Source: Gnetum montanum (lineage: Eukaryota; Streptophyta; Gnetopsida; Gnetales; Gnetaceae). From it: a stretch of DNA of 64,000 nucleotides. This document shows positions 35,711 to 46,995 of this stretch, piece by piece. A model generated the notes under the pieces. It was not told where the DNA came from. It ran no database searches and was given only the letters and a program-made list of their open reading frames with translations. Made by a program: the position numbers and the translations under genes. Position 1 is the stretch's first letter. The number at the start of each line of letters is the position of its first letter. The stretch spans positions 383,061-447,060 of the forward strand of contig MNCI01029492.1 of the NCBI GenBank assembly GCA_015680685.1. The letters run 5' to 3'.

Positions 35711-36145
35711 GAAGTTTATAAGTCTAACTTTGGTTTACACAGCCCAAATAATATCCTCGAGACTCATAATGCATAAAAAATTCATGGATACTCCAAATAT
35801 AAAATTGATCAAACCCCTAGTAAGCACATATCATGCACATCAAAACCATATACTCAAATTCATAACCAAACATCCAAACATCATACTTAATATAATACCA
35901 CAATCATAAGTAAAAATATACTACTTTGCCTGCAACTCCTTCCCTCCTAGTCACAATGTCTATTTAACATATTTCACAAGATTAGTGTGCATAATCATGC
36001 AATCTAAAGATAAGTAGGAAATATCAAAATCTCATATGCTATAATATCAAAACATCTCTAACTACTCATAACAATGCATATTTCTTTCAGATCCACATCT
36101 TTCAATCATAACTAAACATGCATCCATAACAATCATAACTCTATA
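35711..36145. other. Spacer between elements C and F
   Basis: AT-rich sequence with CATAACA/CATCCATAA-type words and no supported gene or element. Its last bases, CTGAT at 36146-36150, are the left target duplication of element F. Confidence 0.5.
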
Positions 36146-36150
36146 CTGAT

Positions 36151-37059
36151 TGATGAGAGCGATTACTCTAATAATTAGATTGGTTATTATTAGAGTAGTT
36201 ACTCTAATTATTAGAGTCGTTATTATTAGAGAAGTTACTCTAATTATTAGAGTGGTTATTCCTGGGTTACTCTTGGGCCTATAAATACAGTGCCCAAGTG
36301 CACAATAGGGAGTAATTCAAAAGAAGTCTTTTAGCAAGAAGTCTGGTAGCAATCAAGTAGCAAAACTCTTGTATTCTGTTTGAAGGTTACAGTATTTTCC
36401 AAGTGCTCGCAGTAGGAGGTCGAAGTGTGGATGGATCTTTATTCGAGCATTGTGTACCTGAACACACCTTGTGTAAGGCAATAAAGACGAGCTCTTTAAT
36501 TCATCCTTGCAACACTTGAGATTTTTTTTCTTACACATTTCTTTTATTTTATTTTCTTATGCATTTATTTTATTTTATGCACTTTACATTTTTGTTATTA
36601 GCATAGCAATTCATTTTAATCAATTCAACAAATCATTAAATTACACTTAGTACGATCACTTTGAGCATGCGTGTAACACTTGGTAACCTAGTAATGATTA
36701 GCGTTTGGTAATTCCAGTAGTGTTGCATTGGTTCAGGATGTCTACGGCAAGTGAGAACGAATACTGGTGTTAGGATTAATTAAAGCCCAGTTAATTAGTA
36801 CTTAAGTTAAATTAGTCACTTAGTTATCTCTCTCCTCCCTTATTAGCAGCAGGACATAAATACATAAAAGCTATAAAAATTATATGCCTCAAGCTTATTT
36901 AACCATACAATCGTGACATACAAGTAAGCTTGGGAAGAAAACAATCAACCAACTCGTCCTTGTTCCACAAAGGCGCATAGGCACTTAGTCCTTGGAATTT
37001 GACCAGATCATGCATGAAACGCTTGTATTCGTATGGTTGAGCGTAGGGGTAGCTCATCA
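36151..37059 (+). repeat. 5' LTR of element F (909 bp)
   Basis: Starts TGATGAGAGCGATTACTC, ends CTCATCA at 37053-37059. U3 has three ACTCTAATTATTAGAG-type palindromic units (36160-36255) and TTATTATTAGAG spacers. TATA box TATAAATA is at 36280-36287. R stem ATCTTTATT (36435-36443) pairs with AATAAAGAC (36480-36488). Paired TTGGTAACC and TTGGTAATTCC motifs are near 36680 and 36707. Confidence 0.92.
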
Positions 37060-37060
37060 T

Positions 37061-37078
37061 TGGCACCGTTGCCAAGGA
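37061..37078 (+). other. Primer-binding site of element F, tRNA-Asp type
   Basis: TGGCACCGTTGCCAAGGA lies one base after the LTR. It differs from the complement of the plant tRNA-Asp 3' end (TGGCGCCGTTGCCGGGGA) at three sites, all G-to-A, as expected from cytosine deamination on the other strand. Element G has TGGCACCGTTGCTAGGGA at 41653-41670. Confidence 0.8.
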
Positions 37079-37195
37079 CTCAGTTATTTGTGTGCTAACT
37101 AGAACATAGGAAATCATTCACATCATTGGAATGAACCCTTATGGTTGGTTGAGAAAATAATAAACAAGAATACATTACACACTGAACAAACAAGT

Positions 37196-39719
37196 ATGTC
37201 TCCTTCTTTGTACAAAAGCGCCTCACCGCCTAGGTCTGAAATAGGAAACAGTCGGTGACGTAATGCACATGATATTGATCCACTAGTCCCTCAACAAGTC
37301 TCAGTGGTATATATTCATCCCAATGAGTATATACCAGACTTCACCTTTATCCTCCATCAAGATGAACAACTGCATTGGCAAGACTTAGAATGTAACATAG
37401 TGTTACCTCCTGATCGCTTAGTCATAAGCATGCTTCTTCATGCTCTCACATGAATTGGCATGTCGCACTTACATGCAAAATACATTGTGCAAGACCATGA
37501 CTTGAGAGAATACCATCCCATAGAGTCACAACATCAAAGGGACTTGCAACAAGAGAGACATCATAAGTCTTTCAAGGGTAAGTGGTCCCAGGATGTCCTA
37601 CATGTCTTAAGCAAAAATGAGGCTGGTGAACCTACCTCAGGTAGTCGCCCTCACAACGATGTTCCTTCCCTTGAATTTGGCCAAGGGGTTGTGTATAAGA
37701 ACCTCCATTCCACTATTCATAACCCAGGTTCTAATACCCATGGGCACAAAGGATCTGAAAAAGGGACATGGACACATGATAAAGGTGGACATTCTGATCG
37801 CAATCGCGATCGAGGCCGTGACCACCGAAGAGAAGGTAGTAGACACCGTCATGGTGATGGTTCCCCTTCTTCTTCACCTTCATCATCTCCTTCACCCTCT
37901 CCTTCAATATCCAAACGTGGTCATAAAGAAAAAGACCATGGGGATAAAGGTAGGCAAAGTGGAAGTCATAGGTGAAATAGCCAGGAAAGGGGATGAGGGC
38001 ACTCTAGAGAGTCACTCCATAGAAGAAGGCAGAGTAGGGAACAACGTAAGCATCATAGACACCATGGACGAGACAATCACGATGAACCTATACTCGCTAC
38101 TTGAAGTATGTTAGACATAACTGAGGCTGTTAGAATTCCAACAAGGCACAAGAAAGATAGTAGGATCAAGAGATTAGATATGAACAATATCCCATGATTT
38201 GAAGGGGGATACAACGCTGATCCTCAGGATCTTTTACAAGATTCCATGATGTGTGCGCCTTACAGAACATAGAGAATGAATGGCAAAAACTTAAGTTGTT
38301 CCCATAGACATTAGTTAAAGAAATGGAAATTTGGTACTATGTTAAGTATAGTACTATGTTAGAACTATTTAATGACAAGTACCAAACGTACTCTTGAGTG
38401 TCTAACATGTGAAAGCAAATCCAAGGCTAGAAACAAGGAGGACATGAATCCTTATATGCTACCATGGGTCAATACTATGCATTGTTACATCGTTTTCCTA
38501 GCCATGGTTACTTACAAAGGGATCAACTACACCATCTCGTGGATGGGCTTAGGCATGAAACGAGAAGAACCCTAGGGACTTATGCCCAAGGAAGACTATC
38601 CGAGCTTAGGTCCCATCAAATTCAAAGACTATTGGAGCAAGTTACTAAGGAACAAGGTGAGCTACAAAAGAGAGAAAGTGTGAAAGAGTAATACTGAGAT
38701 CCTTCCCTCTAGAAGAGGGAAGTAATATTTTGTGAGGATGAAGAAGAGTCACCACTCAAAGAGATGGTGAATAGGAAAACTTTGTCTATCCAAAAGATGA
38801 CATCAAAAATTTCGAAAAAGGTAGACCAAATGTGGGATTCCCTAGACAATAGATTTCAAACTATTCTAAAAATAGTAGAGGAGTCCAGAGAGAAAGGTAG
38901 TGATCATGAGAAAAGAAAAAAGAGAGAAGCTGAACATGCACATAGCAAGGGTAAGGGCAAATTTTCCATCATTGAAGAGGTTGTGGAGTTGGAAATAGAC
39001 AATGATAGTGGATGTGAAATATGTCAATACGACCATCCTAAGGGATGTTGCCCTATAATCTCACATTTTCAAGAGTCTGGGGTGTATGCACTCAACCCAC
39101 GATTGAACAAACGACAAGCACTCCGAAGGTTACCTTACCCCCAAGGTAACCCAAGGCAGTTCCATCAACCCTTAACATATTATCCCAGTGGAACTCCACC
39201 ACAACCGATTGAGCAATATCAATAGTGGAAACACCCACAATTAGGGGGAATGCCACCACCAAGGCAATAGTATCCTTACCACCAACCTAACCCATATGGA
39301 TATTACGTGCAGCAGCTAATCTCCCCACGTGACTCTACTGGTCACGTCACTCCTCAACCTCACTACCAAGCCCACGAGTATTATGGGACTCCCTCTTCTA
39401 GAGGTAATATTCTACAAGCATATCATCCTTCTCATCTAGCTGCATCTCTTCCACCAATAGCTCCACTACTCGCTTTTCCAACTATGTAGGGTGAAATCCC
39501 TACCCAGCTACAGCAACGTAATGCCACGAGGGCTGTTAACTCTCAACCTACTGTTGGTTCCAACAACAACATGAAGAAAGGACCTTTCTTTAGAACCAAT
39601 AGTTCAACCAAGCCCTTGTACTCACAAGTGGTTGATTCCTTAGATGCCTTAGTATTAATCAAAACTTCAGAGCCCCCTTCAACCTAATCACCACACTCAA
39701 CGCATACAGTGATGCTAAC
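37196..39719 (+). pseudogene. gag relic of element F
   Basis: Starts MSPSLYKSASPPRSEIG at 37196, soon broken by stops. The N-terminal block near 37330-37440 (FTFILHQDEQLHWQDLE) is followed by HLHAKYIVQDHDLREYHPI at 37465, then a Gly/His/Arg/Ser-rich linker ending in serine-proline repeats (37700-37950). The capsid-like core (38160-38690) includes YYALLHRFPSHGYLQRDQL, HHLVDGLRHETRRTLGTYA and SELRSHQIQRLLEQVTKEQ. The zinc knuckle CEICQYDHPKGCC is near 39019-39057. A Pro/Gln/Tyr-rich tail (39100-39500) and linker reach protease. No full reading frame survives. Confidence 0.82.
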
Positions 39720-40250
39720 ACATGTCGTTACCGATTGGATCAAAGCTGGTCACCTTCCTAGGAAATTCTATGATCCTAGAAGTCCTCTGATATACTTACA
39801 AATTGTTGGAAATGCACCGTCCAAGGCTTTTTTGGATTCTGGTTCCAATGTCAACTTGATTTCTTAAGAAATGTACAAGGCATGGAACCTGCCTCCATTG
39901 AAAAAGAGCAACATCCATCTAGAGTTGGCCAACCAGTCCATCACTGTCCCATTGGAACTAGTGGAAGACACTGTTACCACTGTTTATGGGTGCTCATACC
40001 CAATTTACTTCCTAATGATTCAAGTAAACAATGGTAAGGGGGACTTCCCAATCATAATGGGAGAGCATGGATAAGCACCATCGATGCACACCTAGGAATC
40101 CATGATCTTTCCCTAGAAATATCAAAGGAAAACACATTCAAAAAGATTGAGAAGAAGAAAGTTCCATACATTGCATACAATGCGATAGGGTGTAATTACT
40201 TGCAGACATCATGGTTTGTGCAAACTTCAACATTGCTTACATGCAATCAG
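39720..40250 (+). pseudogene. Aspartic protease relic of element F
   Basis: Retropepsin-like domain for polyprotein cleavage. The active-site segment near 39820-39865 reads SKAFLDSGSNVNLIS, keeping the catalytic DSG, but is followed by a stop in place of the next residue. Further on: MYKAWNLPPLKKSNIHLEL, QSITVPLELVEDTVTTVYG and VNNGKGDFPIIMG, then a one-base frame break at the GRAWLST position (40060). The same domain is most complete in element E. Dead by stop and frameshift. Confidence 0.78.
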
Positions 40251-40319
40251 TGTGCATAAGTGATCAACGTACAAAGATGCTTGTATGTAGTAGCCACACA
40301 ATAGGAAGACACCTAGTGG

Positions 40320-40605
40320 TTGATAGCTAATCAAGAAAGTAGTTCACTCATATGCATGGAACCAACTAAGGGTTTGACTTGTGCTTACATTGATAGCATA
40401 GACGCATTTGAGCAAGTCCACCACCAACTTCCAAGTCTTAACCTTAAAAATATCAACTGGGGGAAGTTGGAAATCCTTGAGAAATTTAAGCAAGAGCCCT
40501 TTGAGCTAAAACCATTGCCCACCGGTATGAAATACACGTTTCTTAAAAATAGAAAATCGATAATTATCAATGCTAAGCTTGCTCCTCAACAAAAAGAAGA
40601 AATGC
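40320..40605 (+). pseudogene. Protease-RT linker of element F, interrupted by element G
   Basis: Conserved spacer reading MEPTKGLTCAYIDSIDAFEQ, INWGKLEILEKFKQEPFEL and NAKLAPQQKEEML. It breaks at AATGC (40601-40605), where element G begins, and resumes after G at 46042 with KVINKWLEAFAW. Joining position follows element A, which reads LEQKEMLLKVVERWSA uninterrupted. This shows that G is a clean insertion with a 5-base duplication. Confidence 0.8.
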
Positions 40606-41651
40606 TGATGAGACGCGATTCGCATGAGCCACAATTCGCATAAGCCACGATATTGCGTATGCGATATCGCGTCGTCCCCTACGATGTCACGTATACAATA
40701 TCGCGGTCTACCATCATATCTATAAATAAGAGGCAGCACTCCCCTTATTTCCCATCCTGAGTTAGAAGTAGGGAAACTCTAGCAGTTTGATCACTCCATA
40801 GATAGAATATTTTCCATGTGCCCGCAGTAGGAGTCCTAAAGTGAACAGATCTTTATTCGAGCAACATTGTACCTAAACACAAGTTGTGTATGGCAATAAA
40901 GATAAACTTCTTGGATAAAAATTGCAGTGCATGGAATAGGATTTTATTTATTATTTCTCTCTCACCCTTAAACTCCTAGAATGTGGTATGAGTAAGACTT
41001 GATTACGAGCATCTATGGATGTGTATAGTTAGTCAAGGAATTGGCCGCTCATTGCATGCAATCTGAGTACGACTTGATTACAAGCATCTAGTATGACTAC
41101 TTGGTAACCCAGTGGCATATCCAGGATCTACGCTTGGTAATCCCAATGGTAGTCGAACACCGCGATTTGTACGATTAGTCAAGGAATCAACTGCTCATCG
41201 CACTTAGGCTAGATAGATTCTCTCAACCCTTTCCTCCTAGTTAAGTGCCTCAGTACAACCACTTCAAACACGTGTTTTACGCATGGTGATCCTAGCAATG
41301 ATTAGCGTTTGGTAGCCGTGGTTGCATCGGTTTAGGGTGTGTACACTAAGTGGGAACAGATGTTGATGCTAGGTAATTTAGACTTAGTTCATTAGTTAGA
41401 GTTAGTTAGTTTCTTCAACCCTTCACCTCAATAGCATAGGAGATAAAAAATAAAAGACCATAAAAATCATATACCTCGGACTTACTTAACCATACACCGT
41501 GACAACCACAATTAAGTCTAGGAAGACAACGAATGATTAACCCCAAGTGTTCCATGGGGTGTGTAGGCACTTAGTCTGTAGAGTTCGACCGGATCGCGCG
41601 CGCTATGCTCATTTCGTATGGTTGAGTGTAGGGGTACCTCACCACTCATCA
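40606..41651 (+). repeat. 5' LTR of element G (1046 bp)
   Basis: TGATGAGACGCGATTCGC to CTCATCA (41645-41651). U3 has GCGATTCGC, GATATTGCGTATGCGATATCGCG-like and CACGTATACAATATCGCGG palindromes (40611-40705); note that I quote these in pieces. TATA TATAAATA is near 40721. R stem: ATCTTTATT (40849-40857) with AATAAAGAT (40895-40903). The U5 is longer than in other copies because a block with TTGGTAACCC/TTGGTAATCCC (41101-41145) is added before the usual pair near 41285-41315. Confidence 0.92.
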
Positions 41652-41652
41652 T

Positions 41653-42270
41653 TGGCACCGTTGCTAGGGACTAAGTGTTTGTGCGCTGAATAGAACATAA
41701 AGGATATCACTCACATCGTTGGGAGCCTAAACGAACCTTCGGGTTAATTAACAGAAAATTTTATAATGGTGAAATTAGCATCAGCAGTGGCAATACCCAT
41801 AGTCATGGGGGATGCCATCGTCGAAACATCAGTACCCTTACCAGCAGCCTGACCCTTATGGATATTATGTGTAACAGCCGATTTCTCCAAGTGACTCTAT
41901 GAGTCACACAACCCCCCACCATCACAACCAAGTTCAGGAGTACTTCAGAAGGACTCCTTCTCCTCGGGGAGACACTCCATACGCACACCATCCTCCAAAT
42001 CCATCCGCACCTCTTCTACAAGTAGTTCCCATAACACCTCCTGCTCCAACAATGCAAGGGGAACTTCCTCCGCAACTGCAACAACGTCACACTACGAGAG
42101 CTATAAATATTCAACCTGCTACTGGTTCTGACAACCGTAAAAAGAGAATACCTTTCTTCAGAACCAAAAGCCTAGACAAACTCTTGCAACAACAAGCGGT
42201 TAAGCCCATGTACACTCCTCCACCATCTAACACTTCGGAGCACCCTTCCATCCAAAATTAGAGCCTAACG
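41653..42270 (+). pseudogene. Primer site, leader and gag tail of element G
   Basis: Primer site at 41653-41670. At about 41775 the leader jumps directly into the C-terminal gag tail: AGTCATGGGGG at 41801-41811, then a Pro-rich open stretch (41899-42261) including SHTTPHHHNQVQEYFRRTP and PSPRGDTPYAHHPPNPSAP, and RIPFFRTKSLDKLL. The rest of gag is deleted. In element E the same motif is embedded in the PQSWGMPPPR segment of gag. Confidence 0.7.
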
Positions 42271-42279
42271 CATACGGTT

Positions 42280-42885
42280 ATGTTAACGCATACCGTAACT
42301 AACTAAATCAAGGTAGGCCACCTTCCCAGGAAACTAACTGATCCTGGAAGTCCCTTAATCTATCTTCAGGTCACTGAGAATAAACCACATAGGGCTATTC
42401 TTGACTTAGGTTCCGGAGTTAACTTAATTTCATGAGTGATGTATCATGCTTGGAACCTGCCCCAACATAAGAAGAGCAACGTTCAACTAGAGCTGGGAGA
42501 CCAGTCCATCACCATTCCCTTGGGATTGGTGGAGGACATCATTACCACTATGTGTGGTTGGTCTTACCCAGCTGATTTCCTGGTGATTGAAGTCAACAAC
42601 AACGAAGGGGACTTCCCAATTATAATGGGAAGGGCATGGCTTAGTACAGTAGATGCATGCCTTAGGATCTGTGATCTTTCCTTGGAAATTTCTAAGATAA
42701 ATATTTATGGAAAGATCAAGAAGAGGAAAGTTCCATGCATCACATACAGTGATTCATCGGGTGATGACATGGAGGAAATGCCTCCATGTAACAGGTGTGC
42801 TCTTGAAACTTTAAAACAAAGATGCTTGTATGTAGCAACCACACAACCAGTAATAGACACCTTGTGGTTGACAGTTACTTGAAGG
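42280..42885 (+). pseudogene. Aspartic protease relic of element G
   Basis: Well preserved apart from a few stops. It reads HRAILDLGSGVNLIS (DLG instead of DSG), stop, then MYHAWNLPQHKKSNVQLEL, QSITIPLGLVEDIITTMCG, GDFPIIMGRAWLSTVDACL and RICDLSLEISKINIYGKI. The C-terminal CNRCALETLKQRCLYVATT closes the region. A long frame is open from 42436 to 42882. Retention of protease in an element without gag core or RT is unusual and probably incidental to where the deletions fell. Confidence 0.8.
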
Positions 42886-43019
42886 AGCAACCAAATATGC
42901 ATGGAACGAACTGAGGAAACTCATGCCCATAACGAAAGCATATACACATTGGAATATGAGCATTGCCAACTTCCACCCCTTAATCTAAGATCATCAATTG
43001 AGAGAAGTTGGGCACTTCT

Positions 43020-44635
43020 TAGAAATTCAAATAGATGCTCATTATTTCAGATCTCTTCCTTTCCACTCAGTCATGGGGGAGATGGCCACCTATGCTAACC
43101 ATATGGGGCCCTCAGTTCTTTTAAGTTTTTATTTTACACATTTTTGTTTTACAACGTTTTTGTTTTACAAATTTCTTTAACTTTTCTTGTTTTTGTTTTA
43201 CAACATCATTATACTTTTCCATTTTGTGTGGGTGTGTGTGTGTGTATCCACCCTGTAACTTTGTCACCCAATAAGTGTTCGAAATGATGGTATGAACTAT
43301 TTTCATATTGATTACTAATGTTTGGTTTTTACCTTAAGTCACAATGTTGATACTAACGTATGTTTCTTTTGATATGGCAGGTAATGAGTTCACTCCATCC
43401 ATCCCTCCACCAAGTTTTATGGTTTCTCTTAGCTTGGAAATGTATAGTCCCCTTCTAATAAGAACTTAAATGAATCGATGACTAGGCATTTCTCAAACTA
43501 AGGAAGGACTTAAGGATTGAAAATGGTGCGACTTCAAGGGAACTTGATGCTTTTGTGTTGGCCATTCTCTTGGGTGCTTGGATGTTTTCTTTTTGAGTTA
43601 TGTTACCCCAACTATCAAAAGTTGAGACAATAAAAATAATCAAGTCTTTACATGGTGTGGTTCTCATGCATAAAAACACAAAACAAAACAAAACAAAAAT
43701 AAATAAATAAATAAAAATATAATAATAAAAACTAAGTGAGAATTCAAAGCACACCTCTTAAAAGAAATAAACTTGGGCTACAAGCACTGGTTATGGAACC
43801 AAAAGTGTTTCCTCTAACTAAGGCCCTTCTCACTTCCCATTCTCTTCTTTGTTTTGTCGAAATGGTGGTGACTCTTGGGGAAGGCATTCTTATTACTTCA
43901 AGTGGATGGTTTAGCTTAATGCATTGATGCAAAGTCATTGGATGTGGTTGGTTTGAGGCCGGAGTTGGAATGCGATTTTCCAAGTCACATTAATCATGAA
44001 ACACACAAGGGGCTATACACCACCTTGTTCTTGGGATTCCATTCCATTTTCTTCTCTCCATCCTTCTCTCCATTATTCACCTCATTTCTGATTGTATCAT
44101 TAGTGTATATTTTGGTAAATGCATTGTTCTCTTTTTGGTAAATTCTTGCAGTTAAGACGTTCACTCTTGTTCCAAATAACATTCCCGAAGCCTACGAACT
44201 CTTTGGATGTGGGTTTGTCAGGGCATTAAGGGCATGAGCCTGCTTTGGGGAGGACCCACTAACATTCCTATTTGGAGCATTAGTTAAATTCTTCCCCTTA
44301 ACATTTTGCAATTAATTTTATTTTGTTCATTTCCATCTTGACATCTATTTCATCGATTCCATAGTTGTCCCTTTTTATCTATCTTTCTTACTCCTTTTCT
44401 TTCTCCATTCTAATGCTACCGGAGGTTCACGATTAGTCATGGGGGTACGAGGCCTAATGTTTTCGATTTTCTCCTAGCCCCAAAATTTTTGATTTTCTTC
44501 CTAACCCCTACACCTTCGGTAGTCATCATTACTATATCTCCCGATCCATATCATCCATACCACAACCTAGCCAATGAACTTACACTGAAGCAAGGTATCA
44601 ATTACAACCTAGCCAAGATTGTGTTGTGTGTGCAG
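43020..44635 (+). other. Post-pol untranslated region of element G
   Basis: After a deletion of RT to integrase (linker breaks near 43020), sequence resumes at the pol end with AGTCATGGGGG (43069-43079). A U-rich run with several TTTTTGTTTTACA-type units follows (43118-43205), then (GT)n near 43227-43247. The A-rich loop stem is at 43661-43742, CATGAGCCTGCTTTGGGGAG at 44234, and a second AGTCATGGGGG at 44435-44445. It ends in TGTGTTGTGTGTGCAG before the next ORF. Confidence 0.75.
43661..43742 (+). promoter_or_regulatory. Conserved stem with A-rich loop (element G copy)
   Basis: TTCTCAT (43661-43667) pairs with GTGAGAA (43736-43742), one U-G wobble, around a loop of AAACA and AAAT repeats. 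It is the longest loop among the five copies. Confidence 0.6.
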
Positions 44636-44890
44636 ATGGCGATAATGCAATAACGGACCGGATCTGGAGGGAACACATGGAATGGAGTGGTGCTAGAAGC
44701 AGCTATGCAAGGAGCAAGATCGATGGTGCGCTTACCGATAGACAACAGAAGGTGCAATCTTGGCATTGGCAGCAGCAACACTTCTTTCTCTCTCTCTCTT
44801 TCTTTCTCAGCTGCCAACTAAGGCCTGATGTCATTATAATAAGATGTTCACCCTTGTTGTCATGAACACCAGTTTTGTCAAGTCTTGTAA
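44636..44890 (+). pseudogene. Short third-position ORF relic of element G
   Basis: Starts ATGGCGATAATG directly after TGCAG. Ignoring one early stop it reads RTGSGGNTWNGVVLEAAMQ and DNRRCNLGIGSSN, then a (CT)n-coded Ser/Leu-rich tail. Elements E and F have matching text at the same place. The downstream part (44835-44890) aligns in DNA with the last codons of the element C third ORF (GTTGTCATGAACACC against GTTGTCCTGAACACC), so this seems to be a third ORF with its middle removed or replaced. Function unknown. Confidence 0.5.
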
Positions 44891-45003
44891 TGATGATCCG
44901 TTCACATGTCATCCCATTAGTTCCATTCCCCTCAATAATTCCATACCTTCCCGATATTATTGTAAGGAACTCGAGGATGAGTTTTCATTCAGTCATGGGG
45001 GTA

Positions 45004-46036
45004 TGATGAGATGCAATTCGCATGAGCTGCGATATTGCATCCCATGCGATATCGCGTCATCCCCTGTGATGTCACGTACATGATATCGCGGTCTGTCACC
45101 ATATCTATAAATAAGAGGCGGCACTCCCCTTATTTCCCATCTTGAGTTAGAAGTAGGGAAACTCTAGCAATTTGATCACTCCAGAGATAGAATATTTTCC
45201 ATGTGCCCAAAGTAGGAGTCCTAAAGTGAACAGATCTTTATTCGAACAACATTATACCTGAACACAAGTTGTGTACGGCAATAAAGATGAACTTCTTGGA
45301 TAAACCTTGCAGTGCATGGAATAGGATTTTATTTATTATTTCTCTCTCACCCTTAAACTCCTAGAATGTGGTATGAGTAAGACTTGATTATGAGCATCTA
45401 CGGATGTGTACGGTTAGTCAAGGGATCAACTGCTTATCGCATGTGATCTGAGTACGACTTGACTACAAGCATCTAGTGTGACTACTTGGTAACCCAGTGG
45501 CGTATCTAGGATCTACGCTTGGTAATCCTAGTGGTAGTCGAACACCCCAATATGTACGATTAGTCAAGGAATCGTCCACTCATCGCACTTAGGCTAGATA
45601 GATTTTCTCAACCCTTTCCTCCTAGTTAAGTGCCTCAATACGACCACTTCGAGCATGTGCATTACGCATGGTGATCCCAGCAACGATTAGCGTTTGGTAG
45701 CTGTGGTTGCATCAGTTCAGGGTATGTACGATAAGTAGGAATGGATGCTGACGCTAGGTAATTTAGACTTAGTTCATTAGTTAGAGTTAGTTAGTTTCTT
45801 CAACCCTTCACCTCGATAGCATAGGAGATAAAACATAAAAGACCATAAAAATCATATACCTCGAACTTACTTAACCATACACCGTGACAACCACAAGTAA
45901 GTCTGGGAAGACAATGAATGATCAACCCCAAGTGTTCCATGGGGCATGTAGGCACTTAGTCTACAGAGTTTGACCGGATCGCGCGTGCTACACTCATTTT
46001 GTATGGTTGAGTGTAGGGGTACCTCGCCACTCATCA
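45004..46036 (+). repeat. 3' LTR of element G (1033 bp)
   Basis: Preceded by the polypurine tract AGTCATGGGGGTA (44991-45003). TGATGAGATGCAATTCGC to CTCATCA (46030-46036). U3 includes GCGATATCGCG and CATGATATCGCGG; TATA TATAAATA at 45106-45113; R stem ATCTTTATT (45234-45242) and AATAAAGAT (45280-45288). It carries the same added TTGGTAACCC block as the 5' LTR. Confidence 0.92.
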
Positions 46037-46995
46037 ACTGCTGAAGGTAATAAATAAATGGTTAGAAGCCTTCGCTTGGTCATATCCTGAATTAACTGGA
46101 ATAGATCCTAGGATATGCCAACATAGAATTTACACTGACCCCTCCATCAAGCCTCAAAGACAACCGCAGAGGAGATTGAACCCTAAGCTGAAGCAAGTAG
46201 TTAAGGAAGAAATCGAACAACTTCTCAAGGTTGGGTTCATATACCTCATTTCTGATAGCAAATGGATTAGCCCCTTAGTTATTATGCCTAAAAAGGGAGG
46301 CAAATGGAGGGTGTGAATAGATTTCAAGCTACTAAATATGACAACATTCAAAGATCACTTTCCATTGCCATTTGTTGACCAAGTCTTAGGCACCATCGCA
46401 AGGCATCACTATTACAATTTTTTGGATGGATATAGCGGATATAACCAAATACAAATAGCCCCAGAAGACCAAGCCAAGACTACATTCACCAATCCTTGGG
46501 AAAAGTTCACATACAAACAAATGTTGTTTGGCTTATGCAATGCCCCTACAACATTTCAATGACTAGTTCTAAGCATATTCCAACAGCAGATAGGGAATGG
46601 TATGGAGGTCTTTATGGATGACTTCTCCACTTATGGAGGAAACTTTGATAAAGCCTTGGACCAATTGGAACAAGTGTTAAAAATATGTGTAGAAACCAAT
46701 TTGAGGCTTAACTAGAAAAAATCCATTTGATGGTCCAAGAAGGCATAGTACTGGGACACAAAATCTCACACACAGGGATAGAGGTAAACCCTGAGAAAAT
46801 CAAAATTATCCAAAGAATTACCCATCAACCAAAAACTATCACAGATATTCAGTCATTCCTTAGACATACTAGCTACTATAGGAGATTTATTGAGAAATTT
46901 TCAAAAGTTTCCAAACCATTGGTCGAATTAACGAAAAAGGATGTACTTTTTAAGTCGACGATGGAATGCAAATTAGCTTTCCAAACTCTGAAATA
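46037..46995 (+). pseudogene. Reverse transcriptase relic of element F
   Basis: Begins with KVINKWLEAFAWSYPEL and QRRLNPKLKQVVKEEIEQL, then GFIYLISDSKWISPLVIMP. Core motifs: HYYNFLDGYSGYNQIQIAP, LFGLCNAPTTFQ, EVFMDDFSTYGGN (FMDD at 46611-46622, intact) and VLGHKISHTGIEVNPEKI, then QSFLRHTSYYRRFIEKFSK. Stops occur after GGKWRV and after TTFQ, with a frame break near 46715, so no enzyme can be made. Domain order and wording match E and A. Separated from its protease by element G. Confidence 0.88.

Larger units (their letters stand above)
40606..46036 (+). mobile_element. Element G: deletion derivative inserted in element F pol
   Basis: A 5.43-kb LTR element with target duplication AATGC (40601-40605) and ACTGC (46037-46041). 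LTRs are 1046 and 1033 bp and very similar. Between them: primer site, a short leader, gag tail, protease, part of the linker, untranslated region, a short third-position ORF and polypurine tract. Gag N terminus, capsid, zinc knuckle, RT, RNase H and integrase are all missing, so it could only have moved with help from another copy. It is younger than F. Confidence 0.92.

Noticed and set aside
37617-38114. Plus-strand frame of 165 codons overlapping gag of F
   Set aside because: It is a shifted reading of the low-complexity gag linker; the frame with RS/SP repeats continues the Gag family alignment instead.
44750-44820. (CT)n tract and Ser/Leu-rich peptide as a signal sequence
   Set aside because: Simple-sequence DNA explains the composition, and copies differ in repeat length and frame.
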